Shown: one piece after another, positions 28,434 through 38,239 of the stretch | Position numbering within the stretch: position 1 is the stretch's first letter | Layout of the letters: the number at the start of each line of letters is the position of its first letter | Assembly: GCF_018128945.1 (NCBI RefSeq) | Contig: NZ_CP068393.1 | Location: 1,426,001 to 1,490,000 of the forward strand | Source: Aristaeella hokkaidonensis | Lineage (GTDB): Bacteria; Bacillota; Clostridia; Christensenellales; Aristaeellaceae | Direction: 5' to 3' | DNA: 64,000 bases | Program-made: the position numbers and the translations under genes | The notes under the pieces: generated by a model | Databases searched by the model: none | The model's input: only the letters and a program-made list of their open reading frames with translations | What the model was told of the DNA's origin: nothing

Positions 28434-28880
28434 TCATTCCAGCGTAATCATCCTGAAACCGCCGCAGGGTTCCGTTTCAATCTGGCGGCTGTTTTCTCCT
28501 GTTGCTGTTATCCGGATCCGGAGGCATTCCTCCGGCACCGCGTCCGGGCACTGTGCCGGCCATTCCACCAGCGCGATCCCGTTTCCTCCCAGATATTCAT
28601 CCATCCCGAGTTCATACAGCTCTTCCGAGCTTTCCAGCCGGTACCAGTCGAAGTGATACAGCGGCAGCTTTCCGCTCTCGTAAACGTTCAGGATTGTAAA
28701 GCTGGGGCTGGTGACGGTCTCCGTCACTCCCAGCCCTTTTGCCACGCCCCGGGCAAACTCGCTTTTTCCGGCTCCCAGGTCTCCTTCCAGCAGGATCACG
28801 TCTCCTGCTTTCAGTTTTTCCGCCAGCCGCTTTCCGAGCTCCCTGGTCTCCGCTGCACTGTTTGTTATCACTGTGTTCAT
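28434..28880 (-). CDS. tsaE: tRNA t6A-modification ATPase TsaE
   Basis: The 148-residue P-loop ATPase has Walker A EGDLGAGKSEFARG, the SPSFTILNVYES segment and HFDWYRLESSEELYELGMDEY, all diagnostic of TsaE. The ATG at 28880 (MNTVITNSAAETRELG) matches the usual N-terminus. An in-frame ATG at 28907 lies inside a heptamer repeat tract and would add nine odd residues. Neither has a strong ribosome-binding site. It is co-directional with galK upstream and tsaB downstream. Confidence 0.92.
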   Translation of the reverse strand: MNTVITNSAAETRELGKRLAEKLKAGDVILLEGDLGAGKSEFARGVAKGLGVTETVTSPSFTILNVYESGKLPLYHFDWYRLESSEELYELGMDEYLGGNGIALVEWPAQCPDAVPEECLRIRITATGENSRQIETEPCGGFRMITLE

Positions 28881-28897
28881 TCCGTCAATCCAACTAT

Positions 28898-28939
28898 CAT
28901 TATTCATTCTTCAGTCTTTAGTTTTCAGTCTTCATTGAA
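28898..28939 (-). repeat. Heptanucleotide tandem repeat between galK and tsaE
   Basis: Six units with a 7-base period (on the plus strand CATTATT, CATTCTT, CAGTCTT, TAGTTTT, CAGTCTT, CATTGAA) begin a few bases after the galK stop. One in-frame ATG of tsaE falls inside the tract. Confidence 0.8.
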
Positions 28940-28943
28940 TCGA

Positions 28944-30230
28944 TTAAAAATCGATTCTTGCTGTGCCAACGGGACGAATATTCAGCACACTGCATGCGTC
29001 CTTCCCGAACGCGCAGTTCATTGTTTCCACAAAACGGCCAACCATTTCCTGCGGCACAAAGTTCAGCGTCGTACCCGCAAATCCGCCGCCGTGAATCCGC
29101 CATGCGCCTTTGCCGCGCAGCATATCTTCCGCCATGCACAGGGCCAGGCTCAGGCTCTGGTCGGCAGGATCCGCGTAGATATTCTGCAGGTACATGTAGC
29201 TGGACCGGCCGCTGTCAATGATCAGCTGCAGGAAGTCCCCGATCCGGTCCTCCTTCAATGCTGCCACCTGTTCCGGCACACGCTCGTCTTCCTGAATGAA
29301 ATGGAAGGCCCGCAGAAGCGCCCTGTCGCTGACTTTGACCCGGAGTTCACCGATCTTCTCCATGATCTGTTCTCCGGTCAGTCCCCGCAGGACCGGCTGG
29401 CCGAAGCATTCCGCCACGCTCTTCATCTCTGCCGGAATCGCCGCGTAATGATCTGTCAGGTTTGCATGCGATCCGCCTGTGGCCACAACAACAAGTGAAT
29501 ATCCCTTCTTGGCGAAATCATAGGAAATCGCCTCCACTTCCGGATGATCTGTATCCCGGAAGTCGACGGTCACCAGTCCGCCCGCTGCGCTGGCCATCTG
29601 ATCCAGCAGCCCGGAAGGTTTACCGAAATATTCGTTTTCCGCCTGCTTGCTGATCTGTGCACGGAGCACATAAGGCATCTCAAAAGCGTTATACAGGCTG
29701 TCCAGCACGCCGGTAAGCATCACTTCCAGGGCTGCGGAGCTGCTCAGGCCGCTGCCTCCTGCCACTGTGGATGTCACAGCAGCGTCAAAGCCCCCGATTT
29801 TGTACCCTGCCTTCTTCATACCGGCAGCCACACCCCGGATCAGCGCCCGCGTCGTTCCCTTTTCTTCGGGCATCACAGACAGGTCTGTCAGATCCATCTC
29901 AATGGCATCATATCCCTCGCTGTGAAAACGCACCTTCATGTCATCCCGGGGACTGACAGCGCACAACGCGTCAAGGTTCACGGATGCCGCAAGCACCCTG
30001 CCGTGGTTATGATCCGTATGATTGCCGCCGATTTCCGTTCTTCCGGGCGCGCTGATCAGCTGCACGTCCCCGCATTCCCCGAAAATGGCCGCATGACGGC
30101 TGAGCAGACTGGCATATCGCTGTGTCTGCATTTCAATCGTTTTCCTGTCTGAACCGTACAGATACCGGAGCTGATCCTGTACGCTTTCTGAAAGCAGTTT
30201 CCTGATCTTATCCTCTGTATAACTACTCAT
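28944..30230 (-). CDS. galK: Galactokinase
   Basis: This 428-residue GHMP kinase phosphorylates galactose at C1 (Leloir pathway). The galactokinase signature APGRTEIGGNHTDHNHG at about residue 65, the ATP-binding GGSGLSSSAALEVM, and the C-terminal HGGGFAGTTLNF are present. The ATG at 30230 has GGAGG eight bases upstream; a GTG nine bases earlier overlaps that site. It follows a lipoprotein binding protein of the sugar-ABC type by 15 bases, which suggests a link to sugar uptake, but no permease or galT is adjacent. The related N-acetylgalactosamine kinase activity cannot be excluded. Confidence 0.9.
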   Translation of the reverse strand: MSSYTEDKIRKLLSESVQDQLRYLYGSDRKTIEMQTQRYASLLSRHAAIFGECGDVQLISAPGRTEIGGNHTDHNHGRVLAASVNLDALCAVSPRDDMKVRFHSEGYDAIEMDLTDLSVMPEEKGTTRALIRGVAAGMKKAGYKIGGFDAAVTSTVAGGSGLSSSAALEVMLTGVLDSLYNAFEMPYVLRAQISKQAENEYFGKPSGLLDQMASAAGGLVTVDFRDTDHPEVEAISYDFAKKGYSLVVVATGGSHANLTDHYAAIPAEMKSVAECFGQPVLRGLTGEQIMEKIGELRVKVSDRALLRAFHFIQEDERVPEQVAALKEDRIGDFLQLIIDSGRSSYMYLQNIYADPADQSLSLALCMAEDMLRGKGAWRIHGGGFAGTTLNFVPQEMVGRFVETMNCAFGKDACSVLNIRPVGTARIDF

Positions 30231-30245
30231 CCGGATCACCTCCGT

Positions 30246-31742
30246 TTACTGAATGGCCTTCTGCCAGATTCCGATCATTTCAAGCAGTCCCTTTTCCTCC
30301 ACTGTCCTGCAGAACTCTTCCCAGTTTTCATCTGTCAGTTCTGTATCACCTGTTACAAAGCAAGCCATCGCCTTTTCAACATAGCGGGACAGGTTGTTCT
30401 GGATCTCCGCAACCTTCGCTTCGTCTTCCGCGTTCAGCGTCACAGGCGGATAAGGAATAACGCTGTACTGTTTCAGCTTCTGGAGGGCCTCCACCACATT
30501 CCGTGTTGCCTCGTCCATATATTTCGTCTGGAAACCGGCATCCACCCAGGAAGGAGCCGTTCCGCCCTCGCTGATGGTATGCGTCGGAAGAATCTCGTCG
30601 GCCACAGTCTGCAGCGGATAGTTCCACTCCCACAGTCCGTTTTCATTCCAGATATACTCTTCCCCTTCAAGGCCATAGTAAGCCATCAGGCTGCCTTCCT
30701 GTGTATAAAGGGTATTCACCCAGGCAACCAGTTTCTCCGGCTCCTTGCATGCAGAGGTAATGGCAAAGGTGCCCCTTACAAGGTCGCCTGCAAAATCCCG
30801 GTATACTTTTGTTCCGTTACAGCTCAGAGGTTCAAGCAGCGCATACTGTTCCAGAGCCTTCTGAGGCAGAATGGTCAGCGGAGTGGTGGAAAGCAGCACG
30901 CCGTACGGGATTGCCTTATTCTCGTCTGTAATCTGACGGAGATTATCTGTAGTCGAAAAGCCAGTCGAATCCAGCAGTCCTTCTTCCCACAGCTGATGAA
31001 GCCAGGTCAGGAAAGCCCGGTTTTCCTCGGAAGTCAGCGAGGAAGATACAATACCTTCCTTTTCGCTGATGTAATAGTCATTATCAACCATTCCGAAAGC
31101 GTGCGCCAGGAAGCGAAGTTCCCACATGCCGACAAACGCCAGCGGGATCTCATCCTGCTGATAGTTTCCGTTGGGATCCCCTGTTTTGAAAGCCCTGAGC
31201 ACTTCCGTCAGCTCATCGGCTGATGAGGGAGTGTCCAGCTTGAGTTTTTTCAGCCATGCCGTATTAATCCACATGGCATCGTTGTTCTGCAGCGTATTGA
31301 TTGCAGGCAGTGCGGGGATGGCGCCATCCGCCATCGTAATCGCTTTTTTCCAGTCAGGGTGTTCTTCCAGGAGCTTCCACAGATCCGGTGCGTACTGTTC
31401 CAGATAAGGAGCAAGATCAATAATCCTGCCTGCCTGGTAAAGATCGCGAACCTCAGAAGCATTCAGTTCCGCCTTGAAAAGAACGTCCGGAAGATTGTCG
31501 TTTGCCTTCAGTTCTTCCTTGCGCTGCGTCCACTTATCATAATCACTGTACTGTGAATACTGGAAAGAAATGCCTGTTTTCTCCTGCATCCGCTCAAAGA
31601 AAAGATTGGTATCCCAAACGCGGTAGGTTACGTCTCCGTCATAACCTTCCATAATATAATCGGGTGCTTTCTGCATGCTTTCACCGCATGCCGTGGAGAA
31701 CAGCATGAGAATCACCAGAATCCAGACAATACCTTTGCGCAT
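30246..31742 (-). CDS. Extracellular solute-binding lipoprotein (family 1, sugar type)
   Basis: This is a 498-residue lipoprotein with a lipobox (LMLFSTAC, Cys at about residue 19) and the two-lobed fold of family 1 ABC binding proteins. It shows LPDVLFKAELNASEVRDLYQAGRIIDL, DAMWINTAWLKKLKLDTPSSADEL (long versions split here by domain) and the C-terminal AFGMVDNDYY and YSVIPYPPV regions. It is longer than average, as are the LplA/YtcQ-type proteins of Clostridia. No permease genes accompany it, so it may work with distant ones, and its ligand is unknown. A promoter and GGGAGG precede the gene, and galK follows. Confidence 0.85.
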   Translation of the reverse strand: MRKGIVWILVILMLFSTACGESMQKAPDYIMEGYDGDVTYRVWDTNLFFERMQEKTGISFQYSQYSDYDKWTQRKEELKANDNLPDVLFKAELNASEVRDLYQAGRIIDLAPYLEQYAPDLWKLLEEHPDWKKAITMADGAIPALPAINTLQNNDAMWINTAWLKKLKLDTPSSADELTEVLRAFKTGDPNGNYQQDEIPLAFVGMWELRFLAHAFGMVDNDYYISEKEGIVSSSLTSEENRAFLTWLHQLWEEGLLDSTGFSTTDNLRQITDENKAIPYGVLLSTTPLTILPQKALEQYALLEPLSCNGTKVYRDFAGDLVRGTFAITSACKEPEKLVAWVNTLYTQEGSLMAYYGLEGEEYIWNENGLWEWNYPLQTVADEILPTHTISEGGTAPSWVDAGFQTKYMDEATRNVVEALQKLKQYSVIPYPPVTLNAEDEAKVAEIQNNLSRYVEKAMACFVTGDTELTDENWEEFCRTVEEKGLLEMIGIWQKAIQ

Positions 31743-31772
31743 ACGCGACCTCCCGAAACAATATACTCTGAC

Positions 31773-31806
31773 ATTATATTATATCCTACCGAAGGTACTT
31801 TTTCCA
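31773..31806 (-). promoter_or_regulatory. Probable promoter of the binding-protein/galK operon
   Basis: Two overlapping TATAAT boxes lie on the minus strand about 35-40 bases before the start. TGGAAA is 17 bases upstream of the first, a weak -35. Confidence 0.5.
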
Positions 31807-31826
31807 GCCATCTTTTCTGCAGGTAT

Positions 31827-31856
31827 AAAAAAGGCGGCGGATCTGCATCCGCCGCC
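31827..31856 (-). terminator. Terminator after ftsZ
   Basis: A 10-bp GC-rich stem (GGCGGCGGAT / ATCCGCCGCC) with a CTGC-type loop and six Ts on the minus strand lies 13 bases after the ftsZ stop. Confidence 0.93.
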
Positions 31857-31869
31857 TGCTTGTCTGATC

Positions 31870-33324
31870 TTACTTTTTCCGCTTCATGAAATTGGGAACT
31901 CCATGTGAATCTGTTTCCATAGCCTGGTTCTGAGGCACGGGCTGGTACGCTCCGGTCTGGCCGGTTACCTGTCCGTTGTTGTTAAACAGCGGCTGATAGT
32001 TGGCAGGCTGTGTGCCGAAGGCAGCTGTAGCCTGGGGCACTCCCGCGGGCTGTCCCATCGGTGCGAAGGGCTGCGTTGCCTGTACAGGCTGCTGCGGCGC
32101 GGTTTGCTGATAGCTGAATCCGGTCTGGAAGGAACCGGTATTCACCATGCCGGGCACACCCATGCTGGGACGGCTGCTGCTCATAAAGGTCGGCACCTCT
32201 CCGGTATTGCCGGAAGAGAAGGGACTTGCGGGAGAAGCTGCCGGTGTATCAAAGGATGTCCGGGCCGCTGTTGATTCACTTCTGGAGAAATTCGTCCCGA
32301 AAGAACCGAAGAGGCGTTCATGCTCAATCTCACGAGGCTTGCGGGCCGGTTCCTTTACAGGGAACGGCGTCTTTTCGAAACCGGTGGCAATAACAGTGAT
32401 GCGCACCTCGTCGCCCATTGTTTCGTCGATACCCGCGCCGAAAATGATGTTTGCGTCGGGATCCGCCGCTTCCATAATCAGGTTGGCTGCCTCATTGATA
32501 TCCACGATGGAGATATCTTCGCCGCCGGTCACGTTGATCAGCACAGCGCGTGCGCCGTCAATGTTCGTCTCAAGCAGCGGAGAGGAAATTGCGTTCTTGG
32601 CTGCTTCCACCAGCTTGTTTTCGCCGCTTCCAAGGCCAATACCCATATGGGCCATACCGCCGGATTCCATAACTGTCTTCACGTCGGCAAAGTCCAGGTT
32701 GATCATGGCAGGCACAGCGATCAGGTCACTGATGCCCTGGATGCCCTGGCGCAGCACGTCATCGGCAATCTGGAAAGCTTCGATCATTGTGGTTCCCTTG
32801 TTTACCACCTGAAGCAGACGGTCATTGGGAATCACAACCAGGGTGTCAACATGCTGCTTCAGCTCGGCAATGCCGGCTTCCGCATTCTTCATCCGCTGTT
32901 TTCCTTCAAAGTTGAAGGGCTTGGTCACAACCGCAATCGTCAGCGTACCCAGATCCCGTGCAATCTCTGCAACGATCGGAGCTGCACCGGTACCGGTGCC
33001 GCCGCCCATACCAGCGGTGATGAACACCAGGTCCGCCCCTTTCAGGGCAGAGGCAATTTCTTCGCGGCTTTCTTCGGCAGCACGACGTCCCACCTCAGGA
33101 ATAGCGCCTGCACCCAGACCCTTTGTCAACTTTTCGCCAATCTGAATCTTAACCTGTGCATTTGTCTGGCTCAGAGCCTGACGGTCTGTATTGACGGAGA
33201 TAAAATCAACTCCGCGCAGTCCGGCATTCACCATGCGGTTGACGGCATTGTTTCCGCCGCCGCCGCATCCGACCACCTTAATTGATGCGAAAGTGCTCTG
33301 TTCTTCGTTCTGGAATTCAATCAT
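31870..33324 (-). CDS. ftsZ: Cell division GTPase FtsZ
   Basis: The 484-residue tubulin homologue forms the division ring. It has [15 protein letters not shown] at the N-terminus, the G-box [12 protein letters not shown] and the T7 loop region [12 protein letters not shown] long flexible linker rich in Gln, Pro, Gly, Thr and Ser (about residues 350-470) ends in the conserved tail [10 protein letters not shown], which binds FtsA and other partners. The linker is longer than in most Firmicutes. The ATG at 33324 has GGGAGG eight bases upstream; an upstream in-frame extension overlaps ftsA and is not used. It follows ftsA by four bases. Confidence 0.97.
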   Translation of the reverse strand: MIEFQNEEQSTFASIKVVGCGGGGNNAVNRMVNAGLRGVDFISVNTDRQALSQTNAQVKIQIGEKLTKGLGAGAIPEVGRRAAEESREEIASALKGADLVFITAGMGGGTGTGAAPIVAEIARDLGTLTIAVVTKPFNFEGKQRMKNAEAGIAELKQHVDTLVVIPNDRLLQVVNKGTTMIEAFQIADDVLRQGIQGISDLIAVPAMINLDFADVKTVMESGGMAHMGIGLGSGENKLVEAAKNAISSPLLETNIDGARAVLINVTGGEDISIVDINEAANLIMEAADPDANIIFGAGIDETMGDEVRITVIATGFEKTPFPVKEPARKPREIEHERLFGSFGTNFSRSESTAARTSFDTPAASPASPFSSGNTGEVPTFMSSSRPSMGVPGMVNTGSFQTGFSYQQTAPQQPVQATQPFAPMGQPAGVPQATAAFGTQPANYQPLFNNNGQVTGQTGAYQPVPQNQAMETDSHGVPNFMKRKK

Positions 33325-33328
33325 ACTC

Positions 33329-34522
33329 TTAACCTCCCAACAGACTGCGGAAAAAGTCTTTGATTTTGCCACTTGCGCCGGCTGCCGGCTGACGCTGCTG
33401 TTCGATCGTATCGATGATCAGATCCATCAGTCCCAGAGCGCTTGAGAAACAATGGCTGTTCAGTTTGGTTGTCCGACGCGGTGTTTCCTGTACCGGCCGT
33501 CCGAGTCTGCCGGCAAGATACTCCTTGCCGCCGCGGTTGAAGTTCAGTCCGCCGCCGGTCAGGAATACGTTGGACCAGCTTCCCAGTCCGCCGAAATCAT
33601 CGTCCACGGCTTCTTTGATCTTCGCGCAGATATCATCAAGTTCCGTGCAGAGAACAGGCTTAACCTGCTCCCTTGTAAACACTGTGCCCTTCTGTCCGTC
33701 TGCCCCGGGAACCTCATAGGTTTCTCCGGAGGTTTCGATACCGTAAACAAATTTCCGCTTGATATCTTCCGCGGCACTCAGGGAAATGTCGAGTTCTTCC
33801 GCCAGCGCAACAGCCAGGTTGCCGCCGCCGACGTCCAGCACCTTGTGATAGATGATGGCGTCTCCCTCAACACCGATGATCTCCGTGTTCAGGTATCCCA
33901 TATCAATCAGCACTGAAGTGTGATCGCGTTCCTGCTCATTCAGGTAAAGCATGGCCTCACCGGCAGATGTGGAATAGAATCCGGTAACAACGATCCCCAG
34001 ATCCGCCATACGGTTGGTCACGTCATCGATAAAGAATCTGTTCCCTACCGCAAAGCTGATGAAGGCTGTCATTTCGCGGCCTTTCATTCCGACAGGTTCC
34101 AGCGTCTTTTTACCGCTGTCCACCATAAACCATGCGGGGCTGGAGTGAACCACAACGCCGGGTACGTTGGTCAGGTTTTCAGCAGCCTTGCTGAAAGCAG
34201 CCTTGACATCAGCCGCGGTGACCCTCGGATCGGTTCCCTTCAGAGGGATTGTAACTTTGGTGGCGTAAACGTGGGTAAACGCACCGGGAACACCGACGTT
34301 GATCTCCTTGATCTTGCTGCCGGACTGTTCTTCCGCGTCTGCAATAGAGCGGCGGATCGCTTCATCCAGCGCGCCGGGATTGTTCCATCCCTCTTCGAGA
34401 TAACCATCATACTTTGTCACACCGGCAGCGGTGATGTCACAGCGCTGACTGCCGCTGTTTTCAGCAACGAGCGTAACTATCTTGCTCGTACCGAAATCAA
34501 TGGCTGCAACCGTTGTTTTCAT
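33329..34522 (-). CDS. ftsA: Cell division protein FtsA
   Basis: This 397-residue actin-fold ATPase tethers FtsZ to the membrane. The ATP-site motif [16 protein letters not shown] opens the protein; the SHS2 (1C) region [17 protein letters not shown], then [15 protein letters not shown] and [13 protein letters not shown] follow. The C-terminus [13 protein letters not shown] is a plausible amphipathic membrane helix. The ATG at 34522 was chosen for homology, because longer in-frame versions start inside the promoter leader. It has its own promoter and is immediately followed by ftsZ. Confidence 0.92.
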   Translation of the reverse strand: MKTTVAAIDFGTSKIVTLVAENSGSQRCDITAAGVTKYDGYLEEGWNNPGALDEAIRRSIADAEEQSGSKIKEINVGVPGAFTHVYATKVTIPLKGTDPRVTAADVKAAFSKAAENLTNVPGVVVHSSPAWFMVDSGKKTLEPVGMKGREMTAFISFAVGNRFFIDDVTNRMADLGIVVTGFYSTSAGEAMLYLNEQERDHTSVLIDMGYLNTEIIGVEGDAIIYHKVLDVGGGNLAVALAEELDISLSAAEDIKRKFVYGIETSGETYEVPGADGQKGTVFTREQVKPVLCTELDDICAKIKEAVDDDFGGLGSWSNVFLTGGGLNFNRGGKEYLAGRLGRPVQETPRRTTKLNSHCFSSALGLMDLIIDTIEQQRQPAAGASGKIKDFFRSLLGG

Positions 34523-34602
34523 AGGTTTCTCATGCCCCCTGTTATCCGGATCCGTGAAACAGATCACGGTCAGTTACTTCAAAATAATGTATACCTTAAG
34601 GA

Positions 34603-34631
34603 ATTATACCTTCTTTAGCCTGTTATTGCAA
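34603..34631 (-). promoter_or_regulatory. Sigma-A promoter of ftsA-ftsZ
   Basis: On the minus strand TTGCAA, a 17-base spacer and a perfect TATAAT lie 80 bases before the ftsA start. The 205-base ftsQ-ftsA gap is otherwise AT-rich with no gene. Confidence 0.82.
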
Positions 34632-34727
34632 GAGTTTGGCACATTTTTATTACATTTTTCTGCATTTTTGTAACAATTTTATTCAATGCTTTTCATGCCG
34701 GGTTACAGCATTCAGTCCAAACCGCTC

Positions 34728-35762
34728 TTATGGCGTAAAAATGGGAGTTTCCGGATTGGAAACATTGATTGTGCCGCCCGTATATCCCCTGTTCTTCAGT
34801 TCATCCTGAACCACCATGAGGCTGCGGAGCTTCGCGTGTATGTTTTTCCTGTCTCCCATGCTGACGGTAAATCCGTCCCGTGTTGTCAGCAGGATGGAGC
34901 TCGTATTGCTGATATCCGCTTCGGCAATTTTATCTGTGCAGCTTAAAACTTTCATTTCCAGGAACAGCTCTGTAAAGATGCTTTGCTGCGTCTCATTACC
35001 CAATGTGACGTACTGACCCACCAGTGTATTGGACCTGACTTCCAGGCCTTTGATCTCCACAAGTTCCGCCGGACGGTTATTCGGATTTTCACTCTCATAA
35101 AGAACCATGCGGTTTTTATCCATCACATACAGAATGCCGCAGTAAGTCAGCCAGCAGCAGGGTTCCCTTTCCCTTACGGAAATTATGACCGTACTGGGAA
35201 GTTCCCTGGCCATATATCCGAAACGCAGTCTGTAATCCGACTGGATCCGGTTCTCCACTGCTTTCTCGTCAAGCATAATTATGCTGTCACCGCGATGGAT
35301 GCCGCTCACCCGTATTATTTCCTCGGCAGAAATAATGGAATTCCCGATAACGCGGATTTCCTTCACGCTGTATACCGCAAATCGAAGGACAAGGATCACG
35401 GCCGTTATCAATAGCAACAGAATCACGGCCGTACGGATAATCCGCGGCCGTCCTTCTTTTCTCTTTTCCGGAGCCCTGTCACGTGCGCCTGTTCCTGTAT
35501 TCTGTTGTTGAAAGGGAGATGTATTCTGGCTGGTCTGACCCGGAGCATTCCAGAAATCTCCGATATGCTCATTAACGTTCTCAGACCGGCTTGCTTTCAG
35601 TTCGGGTGCGTCTTCCGGTTCGTCAAAGGGATTGGTGTTGACCGGAGCCGGTCCGAACCAGGTGTTGCGCTGCCAGTCACGGACACCGTTATCACCGTTG
35701 CCGGCTGTTCCGCTCCGCTCACCCGCGGTTCTCGGCCTGTAGCCGCCGTTCTGTCCGTCCAT
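34728..35762 (-). CDS. ftsQ: Cell division protein FtsQ/DivIB
   Basis: The 344-residue bitopic protein has a long Asn/Gln/Pro/Gly-rich cytoplasmic N-terminus (residues 1-105) with a basic anchor (PEKRKEGRPR). One membrane helix (about 112-130) leads to an extracytoplasmic POTRA domain (about 132-205, VKEIRVIGNSIISAEEIIRV) and a beta domain (FtsQ/DivIB type). It belongs to the FtsQ-L-B division subcomplex. Position before ftsA-ftsZ supports the call. The cytoplasmic part is unusually long for the family. Confidence 0.88.
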   Translation of the reverse strand: MDGQNGGYRPRTAGERSGTAGNGDNGVRDWQRNTWFGPAPVNTNPFDEPEDAPELKASRSENVNEHIGDFWNAPGQTSQNTSPFQQQNTGTGARDRAPEKRKEGRPRIIRTAVILLLLITAVILVLRFAVYSVKEIRVIGNSIISAEEIIRVSGIHRGDSIIMLDEKAVENRIQSDYRLRFGYMARELPSTVIISVREREPCCWLTYCGILYVMDKNRMVLYESENPNNRPAELVEIKGLEVRSNTLVGQYVTLGNETQQSIFTELFLEMKVLSCTDKIAEADISNTSSILLTTRDGFTVSMGDRKNIHAKLRSLMVVQDELKNRGYTGGTINVSNPETPIFTP

Positions 35763-35843
35763 CAGTACACCCTTAACCCCTTCTCAGAAATGCTTCCGAT
35801 GCGATGTTATTGACCGCAATCGTCAAAACAGACTTTGGTCTGT

Positions 35844-37205
35844 TTATTTCAATTCCCTTACAATCTCCTTAAACACCCGACCACGTTCCTCGTAATCTTT
35901 GAACATGTCAAAGCTGGCGCATGCAGGGCTCAGCAGTACGCACCATCCCTTATCCGCCAGGCTGCGGGCTGTTTCCACCGCTTCCCGCATGGATCCGGCG
36001 TCTGTCAGGTGATTGAATCCGACTCTCTCCAGGCTGTTCCGGATCAGTCCGGCGGTTTCACCGATCAGCACAGCATGGCGGATCATCGGACTGTTGATAA
36101 TCTCACGGGACAGCGGATCAAAGGAAGTATGCTTGTCATACCCTCCCAGAATAATGACTGTCGGCTGGCTCATTGTCTGAACTGCCTTGATGGTGGAATC
36201 AACATTTGTTCCCTTGCTGTCATTGATGTATTCCACGCCGTCCAGTTCCCGCACGGTTTCAATCCGGTGTTCCACGCCGCGGAAAGTCTTCAGGCTGTGC
36301 CGGATTACCGGAACAGGTACATTCATCGCCGCTGCTACACAGACCGCGCCCAGGGCATTCTCCAGGTTATGCGGACCCGGAATAAACACTTCATCCGTAC
36401 CGCAGATCTTTTTTTCATTCCCGTCCATACGGATCATAATCTGACCGTCACGGACGAAAGCGCCTTCCTTCACTTCCTGTTTCCGGCTGAAGAAAAGCAC
36501 CCGACTCTTTACCTGCTTGCTCAGGCCTTCCAGTCCCGGATCATCCGCGTTGAACACTGCGTAATCGGATGCGGTCTGGTTTTTAAACATCCGCATTTTC
36601 ATAGCGGTATATACTTCCATGGTGCCGTGCCGGTTCAGATGATCCTCTGTAATATTGGTCAGCAGCGCCACATGTGGATGGAACGTATCCGCCGTCTCCA
36701 TCTGGAATGAGGATACCTCGCATACGATCATATCTTCCTTCCGGCTGACCAGCGAAGCAAGCGAGAAAGGATAGCCAATATTACCGACCACATGGGTCAC
36801 TTTGCCGCTGTTGGCAAAAATCTCACCCAGCAGGGATACCGTTGTCGTCTTTCCGTTCGTACCGGTCACGGCAATCAGGGTGCCCCGGGACAGCTGCGCG
36901 GCAAGTTCAAGCTCACCGATCACATAGATTCCCATTTCCTTTGCCTTCACCACAAAAGGTGCAGTGTCCGGAATACCGGGAGAAATAACGAGGCAGTCTT
37001 TTCCCTCAAGCAGGTCCATGGCCGGGCAGCCGAAACAGCGTTCCAGCTGCAGCCCTTCCAGCGGCTTCAGCTGCTGACCGAGCTCTTCTTCTGTTTTTGA
37101 ATCGTTGACGGTCACTTCTGCACCGGATGCGCGCAGAAGCTGCGCAGCGGCAACACCGCTGCGTGCCATACCGACCACCAATACTTTTTTCTTTTCGTAA
37201 TTCAT
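35844..37205 (-). CDS. murD: UDP-N-acetylmuramoyl-L-alanine--D-glutamate ligase
   Basis: The 453-residue Mur ligase adds D-Glu to UDP-MurNAc-L-Ala. It has VVGMARSGVAAAQLL in the UDP-binding domain, the ATP loop VTGTNGKTTTVSLL at about residue 113, EVSSFQME, LTNITEDHLNRHG, and YINDSKGTNVDSTIKA followed by ILGGYDKHTSFDPL in the C-terminal domain. All domains are complete. It lies 11 bases after mraY with GAGGAG before the start. Confidence 0.96.
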   Translation of the reverse strand: MNYEKKKVLVVGMARSGVAAAQLLRASGAEVTVNDSKTEEELGQQLKPLEGLQLERCFGCPAMDLLEGKDCLVISPGIPDTAPFVVKAKEMGIYVIGELELAAQLSRGTLIAVTGTNGKTTTVSLLGEIFANSGKVTHVVGNIGYPFSLASLVSRKEDMIVCEVSSFQMETADTFHPHVALLTNITEDHLNRHGTMEVYTAMKMRMFKNQTASDYAVFNADDPGLEGLSKQVKSRVLFFSRKQEVKEGAFVRDGQIMIRMDGNEKKICGTDEVFIPGPHNLENALGAVCVAAAMNVPVPVIRHSLKTFRGVEHRIETVRELDGVEYINDSKGTNVDSTIKAVQTMSQPTVIILGGYDKHTSFDPLSREIINSPMIRHAVLIGETAGLIRNSLERVGFNHLTDAGSMREAVETARSLADKGWCVLLSPACASFDMFKDYEERGRVFKEIVRELK

Positions 37206-37216
37206 AATGATACTCC

Positions 37217-38236
37217 TCAGAACGCCTGGCAGACCGCAAGTACTGCAATCAGGCTCAGCACCAGCGTAATGCCTGTGTACATGCTCACAATCCGTGTTTC
37301 AGAATATCCTTTTTTCTCAAAATGATGATGAATCGGGCTCATCAGGAAAATACGCTTCCCGTGAGTCAGTTTGAAATAATAACGCTGCATAATCACGCTC
37401 ACACTGCTCATGATGGGGCAGAAGCAGATCAGCACCAGCAGCAGGGGCTGACGAAGCAGCATTGCGATGGACACCATACCGCCACCAAGCAGCATGCTGC
37501 CCGTATCACCCATGAAAGTCCTTGCGGGATAGCGATTATAACGCAGGAATCCCAGGCAGGCACCCGCCATGCTCATGGCAAACACTCCGATGGTTGCCGC
37601 GCCGTTGGCGTCTCCTTTTCCTGTCAGCCTTGCAGCCAGGATCAGGATTGCACAGATAACACCCCATGCGGAGGATCCCGCAGCTGTCACAGATCCGAGT
37701 AGGCCGTCCAGGCCGTCCTGGAGATTGCTGCTGTTCACGATAAAGATCACAAGCAGAGTCATCAGTGGAATATAGAAAATACCCAGGTTCCATTCCGTCC
37801 CGATAAAAGGAATAATAATCGAGCTGCCAACCTTGGGCGAGACAAAACAATATACACTGAACACCAGGGAAACAATCACCTGTCCGGCAATCTTCTGCCA
37901 GGGGTTCAGTCCGTCATGGCGTTTCTTTACGGCCTTGATATAATCATCCGCAAAACCCACACCCATACTCAGGAAAGAAACAGCCAGCAGTGGGAAAACA
38001 AAATCCCACTTTCCTTCCCATTCTGCGGGATGGAAAACCAGAGAACCCAGCAGAATACCGGCCGCCATCATCAGACCGCCCATTACAGGTGTTCCCTGCT
38101 TCTGCTGGTGGCTGGGGCCCAGTTCATAAATTGTCTGGCCGAAATGCAGTTTTTTCAGATATCGGATCAGTCCCGGTCCGATCAGGAGTGCCGCAGCCAG
38201 TGCAATCAGGGCGGCTCCGATCATTCTGTAATACAT
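37217..38236 (-). CDS. mraY: Phospho-N-acetylmuramoyl-pentapeptide transferase
   Basis: The 339-residue polytopic membrane enzyme makes lipid I from UDP-MurNAc-pentapeptide and undecaprenyl phosphate. Conserved acidic and His motifs are visible: QKQGTPVMGGLMM, FADDYIKAVKKRHDGLNPWQ, NSSNLQDGLDGLLG, FMGDTGSMLLGG, and FLMSPIHHHFEKKGYSE. About ten membrane helices are present. It lies between murE (three bases away) and murD, as in typical dcw clusters, but murF is absent next to it. Confidence 0.96.
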   Translation of the reverse strand: MYYRMIGAALIALAAALLIGPGLIRYLKKLHFGQTIYELGPSHQQKQGTPVMGGLMMAAGILLGSLVFHPAEWEGKWDFVFPLLAVSFLSMGVGFADDYIKAVKKRHDGLNPWQKIAGQVIVSLVFSVYCFVSPKVGSSIIIPFIGTEWNLGIFYIPLMTLLVIFIVNSSNLQDGLDGLLGSVTAAGSSAWGVICAILILAARLTGKGDANGAATIGVFAMSMAGACLGFLRYNRYPARTFMGDTGSMLLGGGMVSIAMLLRQPLLLVLICFCPIMSSVSVIMQRYYFKLTHGKRIFLMSPIHHHFEKKGYSETRIVSMYTGITLVLSLIAVLAVCQAF

Positions 38237-38239
38237 ACC